NCBI GenBank assembly: GCA_020631735.1
Contig: CM036231.1
Location: 1,887,831 to 1,951,830, forward strand
Direction of reading: 5' to 3'
DNA from: Saccharum officinarum
Taxonomy: Eukaryota; Streptophyta; Magnoliopsida; Poales; Poaceae
DNA: 64,000 bases
Both the position numbers and the translations under genes were made by a program. Position 1 is the first letter of the stretch. Each line of letters starts with the position of its first letter. The notes beneath the pieces are model-generated. The model had not been told where the DNA came from, ran no database searches, and saw only the letters and a list, made by a program, of their open reading frames with translations. Shown piece after piece: positions 55,941 through 64,000 of this stretch.

Positions 55941-57250
55941 TCTATATGCAACCTCTATAAGAAATATTCTATCCTAGTCATCGCTTTATATTCAGTTTCT
56001 CCACACCCATCCATACTCTATATGAACCTTTATCCCAACAACCCATGTACAGGTCCCACATGTCAGCCTCACCTTCTTCTTTTTTTATTTTTCCCCTTTT
56101 TTCCCTTCCCTTTTCTTTTTTCCCTCTCCTCCTTATCCATTCGGCTTCGAGAGCAACACCGTGAGATGGCCTCCACCTCTCCGCCTCCGCCGGCCGCCTC
56201 CATGGGCCAGCTCCTCCACGGCCGGGTGCGAGCTCCACCATGCCACTCCACCACGGCCTCCTCTCGTGCGGCGGGGTGCGAGCTTCCTCCAGGCGGCGCC
56301 AGCGAGGGCGGTGCGCGGCGGCCCCAGCGAGGAGCAGCAACCACAGCGGCGCAGGCGGGCTCCGGGGACGAGGACGGCAATGGGGAGGAAGATGGCGAGC
56401 GCGCGCGGAGCACAGCCATGGGGCGCGGCTCGCCAGGACGCCCGCCTCCCCGTCGTCGGCACGAGAGGGCGGCCTGCTCCTCCCTCTCCGGCGAGCGCGG
56501 CGTGGCGGCGGCGGGCGCGCGCGCGGCCATGGCGGGCGGCCGGATTCGCGAGCGGGTGGTCTCCTCCTCATCCCCTGCGCGCGCGGGCGGCCTGCTCCTC
56601 CCTCTCCGGCACAGCGCGGCCATGGCGGGCGGGCGGGCGGCCGGCCGGATTCGCGAGTGGGTGGCCTCCTCCTCGTCCCCTGCGCATGCGGGCGGCCTGT
56701 TCCTCGTCGTCTCCGGCGGCTCTCTCCTCCTCCCTCTCCGGCGGCGCGGCGGCCCTCTCGCCCTCTCTCTCTCCGACACGACCACGAGGTGGGGACGGCT
56801 CTTGCTCCCGGCGGCGGTGGAGGTGGAGGCCGCTCCCCCAGCGGCGGCGCATCCCGGGCATCCCGAGCGGCTGCGGAGGGGTTCGCGCATCCTCCCCGGT
56901 GGCGCATCTCGGTGGCGACGGCCTTGCGCCTCTTCCCTCCCCACCGGCTTCTCCAGTTCCTCCGGCGAGCAGCGCGCGGGCGGGCGGAGGGCGGGCCCCA
57001 CGCCACGGAGGCACGTAGCAGGAGCGCGCTATCCCGCTAGGAATAGCGGGAGCGCTAGCATAGCGCACGCGATGGCGTATCCCGCTGCAGGGCATTTTTA
57101 CAGTAAATCGAACGGGACGATGGCGTAGCGGACGCGATGCAGTACCCAGTGCAGCTCGTCTGACATTTTGAATGATGGCGATCAGCCTGTCTTCGTCTGT
57201 TGCTTAGAGCGGAGAAAATGTTGACAAAGGAGGTCATTCATAACTAGACC
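55941..57250. other. CpG-rich block with 105-118 bp tandem repeats
   Basis: 56160-57010 is extremely GC-rich. GGGCGGCCTG starts repeats at 56467, 56585 and 56690, each followed or preceded by GGCCGGATTCGCGAG and CCTCCTCCTC. Frames over 300 codons are open on both strands because stop codons are rare at this composition. The downstream part 57024-57080 has a CCCGCTAGGAATAGCGGG palindrome. It could be a captured 5' exon or a transposon interior. Confidence 0.45.
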
Positions 57251-58672
57251 TGATTTTGGAGAGAGAGAGAGATACACAGAGAGGGAGGGGGAGGGGGATT
57301 CATCACGGCAGTAAGCCAGTAACGTGTGACATTTTGGCCTGTTTATTTTCTTCGAACACTTTTAGCCCACGTTTTGGACAAATGGATCTAAATAGGTGGA
57401 GCAAAAGGGGGGAGAGGCTAAAGTTTTACCATTTGCACCTCAAGAGGTGCAAAACTGAGCTCAAAGTATTAGGGGTGCGAAGGACACCTCATTTTACACT
57501 TTTAGCCTAAACTTTTGCCATGGATCTAAACACCTCAAGCAAGGCTAAAGTTTAGTAGCAAAAGTTTGGGGGCTAATTTTTTTGCCATGGCAAATAGAAC
57601 TAAACATGATCTTTATTTCACCATCACAACCTATATATGGTCGGTTTCGTTCGCAGTAAAAAAAAATAGAACAACGATGTATGAACAGCGCTACGCGAGC
57701 CAGCTTTAGCCGTGCCTGCATTTTGGCAGGGCAACTGTGTTGCCTCGCACTGCTACAGAAACAATTTTATGAAGATGTTTGGTTTTTTCAGCAGTCACTA
57801 GCCATTCTTATCGTGCCGGTACTCGGGTCCCACTAAATTAGCTGCCCATGGGTTAGTAGAGGCGGCTATTGTTATCGGCTGCCCCTGAAAATCAACCCAT
57901 TTTCAGAATTAGTTGGCTATTGAGCCGACACTACTAATGTTCCAAGATGGTAACGATAAAGTTGGCGCCAATGACCGTGGAGGACGTGTCGAGGACGAGG
58001 AAGATGGTGATTATTTGGAAGAAATGCTTTGAGTCATTAGACCATAGCGATACTAAAGAGCGCAAAAAGGTCTAGAAAATTTGGAAATGGTGGAAAAAGC
58101 TGTGAAGGAGAGTTTGTATGGTGTCGAAAAGGGTTATCTAACACACTGGACGGTTCTATGTTTTGTGCTTGAGCTGCTCATCTTGAATGCTAAGTATAGT
58201 TAGTCGAACTGCAGTTTCAATGATCTATTTCATCTCTTATCATGGTTGCTTTCGTAGCCAAACTCTCTCCTGTTTTTCAGCACTACTTCAGCAATACTTT
58301 TCAGTGAAAGAGCAGTGTTTTTCTCTCACAACAAATCAGCATAAGCAGTAACATAAGCCAAATTTCATATTGTTTTCTTACAGTGGCCTAATCGAACATA
58401 ACTATATTAGTAACAAACGGCGATGATGATCTCCTACAGCTCATCGGGGACCTTTGAAAAAGTTCCTTATCGAAGAGATTGTACACAAGGATGTGGCACG
58501 TACCACAACCCAATGTCCACGATAATAGGACATCAACCTGAGTGTCGGGCTCTTCATGAGTCGGAAGGATTAAGCATATGTTGTTGATGATGACAATGTG
58601 TATGTAATGTGACATTAGTCTCGGACGTGTCCTTTGGATTTGATCAGACATATCGATGGTACATTATATTAT
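57251..58672. other. MITEs and intergenic DNA, no gene
   Basis: 57336-57612 has the look of a MITE with GGCCTGTTTATTTTCTTC and a decayed opposite end; 57470-57600 contains repeated TTTTGCCATGG phrases. 58300-58350 shares CAGTGTTTTTCTCTCAC with 27028-27046. Confidence 0.4.
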
Positions 58673-58827
58673 GGCCTATTTGGCAGGGCTTCTTCCCAGC
58701 TCCAGCTCTGGCTTCTGTGGAGGAGCCCTGCCAAACGTTTTCCTGGAGGAGCCGTTTTTCAACGAGAGCAGAGGGGCCAGAGCCGTTTTGGAACCCCTGA
58801 AGAGAAGCCGTGCCAAACACCCCCTTA
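58673..58827. mobile_element. Short MITE (155 bp)
   Basis: GGCCTATTTGGCAGGGCTTC and inverted GAAGCCGTGCCAAACACCCCCTTA. The target duplication is not clear. Confidence 0.65.
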
Positions 58828-59144
58828 GTGGTGAATGTGATATATTAGCGAATGTGTTATATGCGTTATGTCGATGACATATTAGTTAATCATGTGGTGT
58901 TTGGTGGATCTGAATATATATGTATATATACGTTTTGGTGACATTTTGTATTTAAATTGTGAATTTAAAATTTTGTGAGAAAATGAATTGCTGGGCAGCT
59001 AGAAAGTCAAGCCGCCTCTACAAATCTCTCTCTATAGACAGCCACCCTTGAAAAACAAATTCGTAGAGGTGGCTTTTGTGTGAAAGAAACACTTTCACGT
59101 AGCTGACATTACAGACGCACAGAACATGTGTGTTACACGTGTAA
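58828..59144. other. No gene seen
   Basis: AT-rich. 59085-59140 resembles 60195-60245 (CATTACAGACGCAC versus GGTTACAGACGCAC), part of the duplicated 3' flank of copy 2. Confidence 0.35.
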
Positions 59145-59147
59145 TAA

Positions 59148-60160
59148 GGGTTTTTTTGGCAGGGGTTTACCACGAAAAAAGTGAATTTGGATGTGAGATT
59201 CACCGTGGATCTATCAGTGAACTGTTTGCAAATGCAACAACTCCAGATCCACACAAGGGTATTTTCGTTGGAATGGCCAAAATTGCCCTTGGGCACCAGT
59301 GCTCTCTCTATCTCACTGCCAGCCCGAACCCGCACGTCAGCTCTTCTTTCCTCTTCCTATCATAGCAGAGCCGCACGCAAGCAGATCGGCCTCACCGGAG
59401 CCCCTGGCCACGGCGTCCGGGGACGCCCTCGCCTAGTGCAGCCACGGCAGGCTGGCGTGGAGCGCGCGGATGCGGGCCACGGCAGCTGGGCTCGGCCTTG
59501 CGGGCGAGGAGGCGGAGCTCGCGAGCAGGGAGGCGTGGGGCGCACGCGGAATCGGCCATAGCGGGCAGGGTGCGACCGCGCCAGAGCTCGCAGCCACGGC
59601 GGCCGGGCGGGAGGGGCACGCGAGCGGCCGAGGTGGGGCTGACTCGGCGGCAGGAGACGGGGCTGGCAGGGCGCGGCTGGGGCTCGAAGTGGGCGGTGTC
59701 AGGGGCGGCCGCGGCCGCCGCCGCGGCCTGGGTGGTTCTCCGGCGGGCGGGGCGTGGCCTGGGCGGTGCAGGGGCTCCGATGAGCGGCGTTGGGGGTAGA
59801 CGGAGCTCCGGCGGGCGGGGCTGGGGTCTGGCGCGGCTGCCCAACCGGAGGGCTGGGGGCGTGGCCGGCGGTGCTCCTCGGTCGCGCTTGCGTGGAAGGA
59901 AGAAAGTCGCGAGAAAGAGGAAGAAGAACATGAACCGTTTTTTCCCACTAATAAGTGGCAGTGGTGGGTAATTTGTCTCAAATCCACCGAACTCAATTTG
60001 ATGGAGCACCCCTGAGGAGATATACAAAAATGGTGAATTCAGCCACGAGATCTACCATTTTGCTGAATCTGAATTTGGTGGACTAGTGTGTTTGAGAAAT
60101 TTTTAGTGGATCTAACCTCGTGAATCTGAATACGATGAATCCGAATCTCTACCAAGGCCC
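59148..60160. mobile_element. Non-autonomous DNA element carrying a GC-rich gene fragment
   Basis: Ends GGGTTTTTTTGGCAGGGG and CTCTACCAAGGCCC are imperfect inverted repeats; TAA is duplicated at 59145-59147 and 60161-60163, as in PIF/Tourist elements. 59380-59960 is GC-rich, unlike the AT-rich ends, and looks captured from a host gene; its source is not recognised. No transposase. Confidence 0.55.
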
Positions 60161-60163
60161 TAA

Positions 60164-60391
60164 GTGTAGCAATACCCAAATAGTAGCAGCATCGTTATTA
60201 CAGAAGAAACATTTTCACATTGGTTACAGACGCACGAACGTCCAAATTAGACGTGTGTAGGGCTGTAGGCACAGATGGACAACGCGAGCAACCTCGAGGT
60301 GCATGGAACGCTGCAGATCGAGCAGAGCACGTCCAAGGGATACACATGGGAAGACACGCACGCGAGCAGTATGGTTGGGTTGGCCTTGGCG
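60164..60391. other. 3' flank of peptide gene copy 2
   Basis: No gene. Contains TTACAGACGCACGAACGTCC, related to 59110-59135. Confidence 0.4.
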
Positions 60392-60777
60392 TCACTGGAG
60401 GGGCGGCGGCGGGGGCGCGATCACCGTAGCCTTAGGCTTGTTCGGCAGCGGCGGCGGCGGCAGACCCGTCGTCGTCCTCGTCCCCAACAATCGCCTGTTA
60501 TGACTAGGATTATTACCCTTGCTGGAGGGCATCCGCCTGTAGCGGCTGGCCGTCGCAAAGCCAGCGGCAGCCAGTACCCGCCTCGTGTCACCGTCCTCAG
60601 CTGCATTCCACAATCCACATGATATGTTATCATCAAGCAGTCAGTTAGCAAGTCGAAGTGAAACGTACCGGTAGGGCGCGAGGAGAAGCGAACGTGGACA
60701 GCGCACGAACACACGAGAAGGAGGAGGACGGCGACGACGAACAACCAGGTGACGAGCCGGCCGGTGCGGCGATTCAT
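60392..60777 (-). CDS. Small secreted proline-rich protein, copy 2 (two exons)
   Basis: Minus strand. ATG at 60777; exon 1 60669-60777; intron 68 bp (GTACGTTTC ... GGAATGCAG); exon 2 60392-60600; 105 residues. Residues 1-27 are a strong signal peptide (LVTWLFVVAVLLLLVCSC core). The mature part is basic: RRVLAAAGFATASRYRR, then HNRRLLG, then a tail LPPPPLPNKPKATVIAPPPPP. It matches copy 1 in intron position and phase, in SSRP before the intron and in NRR[S/L]LG, and copy 3 in the PPPP[L/V]PNK tail. Likely secreted to the cell wall or processed to a peptide signal (inference). A TATA box lies 117 bases upstream. Diverged IDA-like or a lineage-specific family are both possible. Confidence 0.65.
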
Positions 60778-60893
60778 GGCGGCGACGGCGAGCTCTTGCA
60801 TGCAAATTAAGCTGCTAGTTGCCGCGCGCGCGGAATGGACTGAGCCGAGCCGAGCTGGCTCGATATCCAGACGAGTCATCAGCTCGTGCTGTA

Positions 60894-60909
60894 CGTATAT
60901 CTATATACG
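60894..60909 (-). promoter_or_regulatory. TATA box of copy 2
   Basis: CGTATATAGATATACG on the minus strand, about 117 bases before the ATG. Confidence 0.5.
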
Positions 60910-60959
60910 CCGATTGATCGAGATGATCAATCGACGACAAGGCTGTCTGCTGGGACCTG

Positions 60960-61130
60960 CTGGATCGAGCTGCCGATCGAAGCTGATCTGGAGCTACGAA
61001 GGATTTAGGTGGTAAGCACTATATTATAGTAATCCTGCTTGCTAACGCGGCTGGTGCGATGTACTATCGAGAGTGCAATAATTGTCGTAGCTCGTGCAGA
61101 GTAGGCTACTTACTTTTCGTCGGAGTTTGG
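60960..61130 (-). promoter_or_regulatory. Conserved upstream block of copy 2
   Basis: Plus-strand phrases AGCTGATCTGGAGCTA, TAATCCTGCT, CTGGTGCGATGTA and CAATAATTGTCGTAGCTCGTG (61076-61096) recur in the relic at 50600-50710, with shorter matches near 47510-47690 and 63345-63472. Confidence 0.6.
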
Positions 61131-61150
61131 GACTGGCTTATGCTTATGTT

Positions 61151-61266
61151 TTTTTTTTCTCGATCACACAAAAGTCTTGCGCGTCTTTGTATTAAGATAG
61201 AATTGGTTTGATTACAAGTACTGGGCTTTTACAAGATATACAATAAAGCTTGAGGCCTCTCCAAAC
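61151..61266 (-). mobile_element. 5'-truncated LINE insertion (116 bp) with 20-bp target duplication
   Basis: On the minus strand the insert ends AAGACTTTTGTGTGATCGAG plus poly(A), like grass L1 3' ends. It lies between identical copies of GACTGGCTTATGCTTATGTT (61131-61150 and 61267-61286). Confidence 0.88.
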
Positions 61267-61286
61267 GACTGGCTTATGCTTATGTT

Positions 61287-62250
61287 AGAATTTAGATTCA
61301 TCGGACAGACGGCCGGCCGGCTGGCCGGTCTCCTGATGCTGCGCGCATATAATTGGAGACATCGACTGTGTTTTCCTTGTTCTAGAAATCCATTCCATGT
61401 AAATTTGAAGCCGACTTCGATGGATGGATGGATAGATAGATATATAGATATGTAGCCGTAGACCGTAGTAGCTCAGTAGATGGAATAACCCTGAAGCAGC
61501 GACAGATCCATGGAAAACTACGTGGCCTCCTTCGGCGGTTGATGACATGGAACAAATAATACGCTGCTAGCTGGTACTAGCTAGTTAATCGCTGTTTATT
61601 GATGCATGAGAGTGGACTTTGCTACACGATGATCATGCATTATTTAGGTCGCCTGGCGATCCAGAATAAATGTGCTTCGTAAACAGGTAAAATATATGTA
61701 CTAAGGGCTGGTTTAGATGCAAAATTTTTTGCAAAACAGCACTGTAGCTCTTTTCGTTGTTATTTGGCAAATATTATCCAATCATAGTCTAATTAGGCTT
61801 AAAAGATTCGTCCCGTCCATTTCGTCTAAACTGTGTAATTAGTTTTATTTTTTATCTATATTTAATGCTTCATGCATGTGTCTAAAGATTCGATGTGACA
61901 GGGAATCTGAAAAATTTTGCAAAATTTTCTGGAACTAAACAGGGCCTAATTCGCGGATCTCGAGCAGTGCTAGCTGTCTCCTGCAACGGAAGTACGGAAC
62001 CATGAGCAACGGCAGTCAAGCAGAGCAAGTGCCTATCAGCCTATGATGATGAGCATTGCGGCAGCAGGTGCAACACATTGGTAGCACAACGGATAATTGA
62101 GGAGAGGGAAGCAACTGCTGCCAAGCTGCCTACGTGCGTGGAATGTCACTTTTCCTGAACAGTTCTTTTCAACAGATCAATCAAATAGCAACCTTTTGTG
62201 ATTCATGCATGGATATGTGGATGAATCCTTTGACTTTGGGCTCCTGAATT
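61287..62250. repeat. Duplicated intergenic block B, third copy
   Basis: 61490-61704 and 61947-62125 match 51530-51800 and 51780-51960 (CGACAGATCCATGGAAAACTACGTGG; GGAGAGGGAAGCAACTG). Interrupted by the MITE at 61705-61946. Confidence 0.7.
61705..61946. mobile_element. Tourist-type MITE, copy 3, with perfect TAA duplication
   Basis: GGGCTGGTTTAG...GGAACTAAACAGGGCC, 242 bp, TAA at 61702-61704 and 61947-61949. The paralogous block at 51777-51785 has the empty site GTACTAATTC. Confidence 0.93.
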
Positions 62251-62693
62251 ATGTTACTGGCCGGTGGTCCTGATTGCAATCAGACCCACCTAGCAGTAGC
62301 ACAGTTGCATGGAGATGGAGACAAAGTCAGAAGAGAGCAGCCTCATCCTGCCTGGAATCATGTTAGGGCCGGGGCGACCTCATATTCTCCTCAACTATCG
62401 AAGTTGGGACTTGGGAGGCAATGCAAGGGCCCAAATGATGAAGATGGAGCGAGGTAAGGGGATGTTTGGGCATATAATAAGATGTATCTATAAGATTTCA
62501 TTATAAAACACTACTGTCACGGCCAACCACAGGCAAGCTTTACATATATAGAGAGATTTGTACAGAATGTCCAAAGCACACGATCGAGTACGTGCCCGGA
62601 CTGCGACAGATTGATTCAATGCTAGCAGCAGTTTGCGTATGCATATGCATGCCCAAGGAATTGGACACGCATCAGGAGAAGTCGACGGCATCA
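62251..62693. other. 3' flank of peptide gene copy 3, no gene
   Basis: 62300-62510 contains nothing recognised; the region just left of the stop would hold the 3' UTR. Confidence 0.35.
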
Positions 62694-62987
62694 TCACGCT
62701 CCCGTCGGCGACGATGGTGGCCCAGGCATGGCCGCGGCCTTCATCTTGTTCGGCACCGGCGGTGGCGGCAGCTTCGGCTTCGTCGCCCCCAAGGAGCGCC
62801 TGTTCCAGATCTTCCCGCCGCGGTAGCCGCCGTAGGCCCAGTCGTCGTTGCCCGCCGTCACAACGCCGCCGCCGGCGGCCCAAACACTCCTCCCATCCTC
62901 TTGAGAGGAGTGGACGGAGACGGCGAAAGAACCCACGAAGACGACGACCATGAGCAGCCAAGCTAAGGCCCTGTTTGGTTTGGACAT
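62694..62987 (-). CDS. Small secreted proline-rich protein, copy 3, with MITE-derived start codon
   Basis: Minus strand, ATG at 62987, stop TGA at 62694, 97 residues. The first seven residues (MSKPNRA) come from a MITE end; LAWLLMVVVFVGSFAVSV then gives the ancestral signal-peptide core. The mature part has Trp and Gly (SVWAAGGG, DDWAYGGYRGG), then KIWNRRSLG as in copy 1 (REIWNRRSLG), and a tail LPPPPVPNKMKAA like copy 2. Unlike the other copies there is no intron after the signal peptide. The ancestral start codons lie beyond the MITE at 63193-63195 and 63199-63201 (MSMSRRIL). The frame is open over its whole length, so the gene may still be functional with the new start. Confidence 0.7.
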   Translation of the reverse strand: MSKPNRALAWLLMVVVFVGSFAVSVHSSQEDGRSVWAAGGGVVTAGNDDWAYGGYRGGKIWNRRSLGATKPKLPPPPVPNKMKAAAMPGPPSSPTGA

Positions 62988-63177
62988 GTATCAATGTTGC
63001 GGTAAATGTACGGAGTACTAAATGTAGACTAATTACATGTATGTCGGCACAGATTAGGAATAATTTACGAGACGAATCTATTAAGCCTAATTAGTCCAAG
63101 ATTAGAAACTTTTTTATCAAATAAGACAAAAATACTACAGTATTTTTTAAACTTTAACACCCAAACCGATCAGGCCC
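62967..63177. mobile_element. Tourist-type MITE in the signal-peptide codons of copy 3
   Basis: GGCCCTGTTTGGTTTGG...CCAAACCGATCAGGCCC, 211 bp, TAA at 62964-62966 and 63178-63180. Removing it restores ATC-TTA-GCT-TGG across the junction in frame on the minus strand. Confidence 0.92.
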
Positions 63178-63201
63178 TAAGATTCTGCGACTCATGGACA
63201 T
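63178..63201 (-). pseudogene. Displaced ancestral start of copy 3
   Basis: Minus strand ATG TCC ATG AGT CGC AGA ATC TTA. Compare MSRSRFFAW of copy 1 with MSRRIL/AW here. Cut off from its gene by the MITE unless that is spliced out. Confidence 0.75.
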
Positions 63202-63282
63202 GGCGGCTCCTAGCGCCAGCTCAGCTCAGGAATGCTTTTGGGAGTTTGGAATGAAGTGTGTCCAAACTCATCAACTCGTGAT

Positions 63283-63293
63283 GTATATATAGT
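63283..63293 (-). promoter_or_regulatory. TATA box of copy 3
   Basis: ACTATATATAC on the minus strand, about 85 bases upstream of the ancestral ATG. Confidence 0.55.
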
Positions 63294-63339
63294 ACTGCAC
63301 ATGCGATTTTGCGATGGATGCGAGGGTGTCCAAGGCTTA

Positions 63340-63545
63340 TCGAACTGCTGATCGCCAATCTGCTAAGCAGGCTATTAGTCAGCTGTATTATTATACTGCA
63401 TGCGCCTACTGGCTGCTGAGATGCTGATGCAACGAATGAGTGTACTGGTACAATGCTTGTAGCTCGTGTGCTGTTTTTTTATTGACTCTAATTTATGATG
63501 ATAGATCATTAGATTCATTGGTTGACCTCACATCGAATGGCCGAC
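63340..63545 (-). promoter_or_regulatory. Conserved upstream block of copy 3
   Basis: Plus-strand CTGCTAAGCAGGCTATTAG, CAATGCTTGTAGCTCGTGTG (63451-63470) and TTAGATTCATTGGTTGACC align with the copy 1 block (GAGCTAAGCAGGCTGGTTAG, CAGCTCGTGCG, TTAGATTCATCAGTTGACC). Confidence 0.65.
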
Positions 63546-63639
63546 AGATTTTGGTGGCCCATGCGATTGAGGCAGGCAGTGTTATACCCCGCGAGCTCTG
63601 CCTTCATTTGTCTCAAAAACCATTCCTGAGGATACTACT

Positions 63640-64000
63640 TCCTTCATCCAAATTATAAGGTCAGTTTCTGTGGGAGTTTCATTTATATTTAATGAGCTAT
63701 CACTTAAGCGGTTTTGATGATATGACAATGTTTTTTATAAGAGAGAGAATAAGTGAGTTTTATGAGGATGAAACTCTCTTGGCACGAATACCAACTCTCT
63801 ATGAGTCATTTAATTTAATGTCTATGAAACTCTAGAATGAAACTCACCATTGAGAATAGGTGTTTCATCCATATTTCATTCCATTCTATATGATGTGGTT
63901 GTCTTGAAAACAACGTAATGACACTCTCCACTGAGACTGGCCTAAGACATCTTTGGCTTTTCTAAATCGATAGAATAAAATGCACTCTGGATTCTTAAAC
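63640..64000. other. MITE-like AT-rich sequence to the window end
   Basis: TACTTCCTTCATCCAAATTATAAGG at 63647 resembles a Stowaway end. Repeated ATGAAACTC phrases at 63768-63845. No gene. Confidence 0.4.

Noticed and set aside
55978..57128. Frames of over 300 codons on both strands
   Set aside because: Open on several frames at once in a CpG-rich repeat block; low-complexity A/G/P/R proteins without domain features.
60421..60879. Unspliced minus-strand frame of 152 codons
   Set aside because: It reads through the 68-bp intron and then in the wrong frame; the spliced form matches copies 1 and 3.
62592..62966. Plus-strand Arg/Pro-rich frames opposite peptide gene copy 3
   Set aside because: Shadows of the minus-strand gene; no signal peptide and no conserved counterpart in copies 1 and 2.

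Overview
This window looks like nuclear DNA of a grass, most likely from the sugarcane/sorghum/Miscanthus group. The evidence is Sirevirus-type Copia LTRs, a chromodomain Gypsy element, a LARD-like element with 5 kb LTRs, many Tourist, Stowaway and hAT MITEs, CpG-rich short exons, and GT-AG introns of about 70-80 bp. One 100-N gap (42884-42983) shows it comes from a draft assembly. Species is inferred from repeat style, not proven.

Layout. 1-2522: decayed minus-strand Sirevirus (integrase, protease and gag remnants plus part of its 5' LTR). 3263-7204: a solo Sirevirus LTR split by a second solo LTR (3727-5646); both have perfect 5-bp target duplications. 8.4-23.8 kb: a probable small host gene on the minus strand. 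Its exons join in one consistent phase, and its first intron holds an 8.9 kb Gypsy array (13513-22416). That array is a tandem LTR-internal-LTR-internal-LTR structure of a non-autonomous element whose gag-like protein carries three IQ (calmodulin-binding) motifs. Its middle LTR is split by an inverted autonomous chromodomain Gypsy element. 24.8-25.3 kb: a cathepsin-propeptide (I29) reading frame without a protease. 25.3-27.2 kb: a fold-back MITE and a broken Ale/Retrofit-like Copia fragment. 27323-42502: a Tourist-like element split by a 14.8 kb LARD-like retrotransposon (LTRs 27632-32782 and 37255-42395).

44.9-63.6 kb is the most gene-like part. It is a tandemly duplicated block, all on the minus strand, encoding small secreted proline-rich proteins. 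There are three copies with coding sequence (46935-47367, 60392-60777, 62694-63201), a 3' coding fragment (45861-45918) and a promoter-only relic (about 50560-50790). They share a signal peptide, an NRR[S/L]LG core followed by a proline-rich tail, and an upstream box containing AGCTCGTG. The third copy has a Tourist MITE in its signal-peptide codons; the MITE end supplies a new in-frame ATG. The spaces between copies are full of MITEs, small poly(A) retroposition scars, GC-rich captured fragments and decayed retroelements.

No rRNA, tRNA, CRISPR or organelle gene was recognised. No long intact host gene is visible. Most long open frames in GC-rich regions are judged non-coding.
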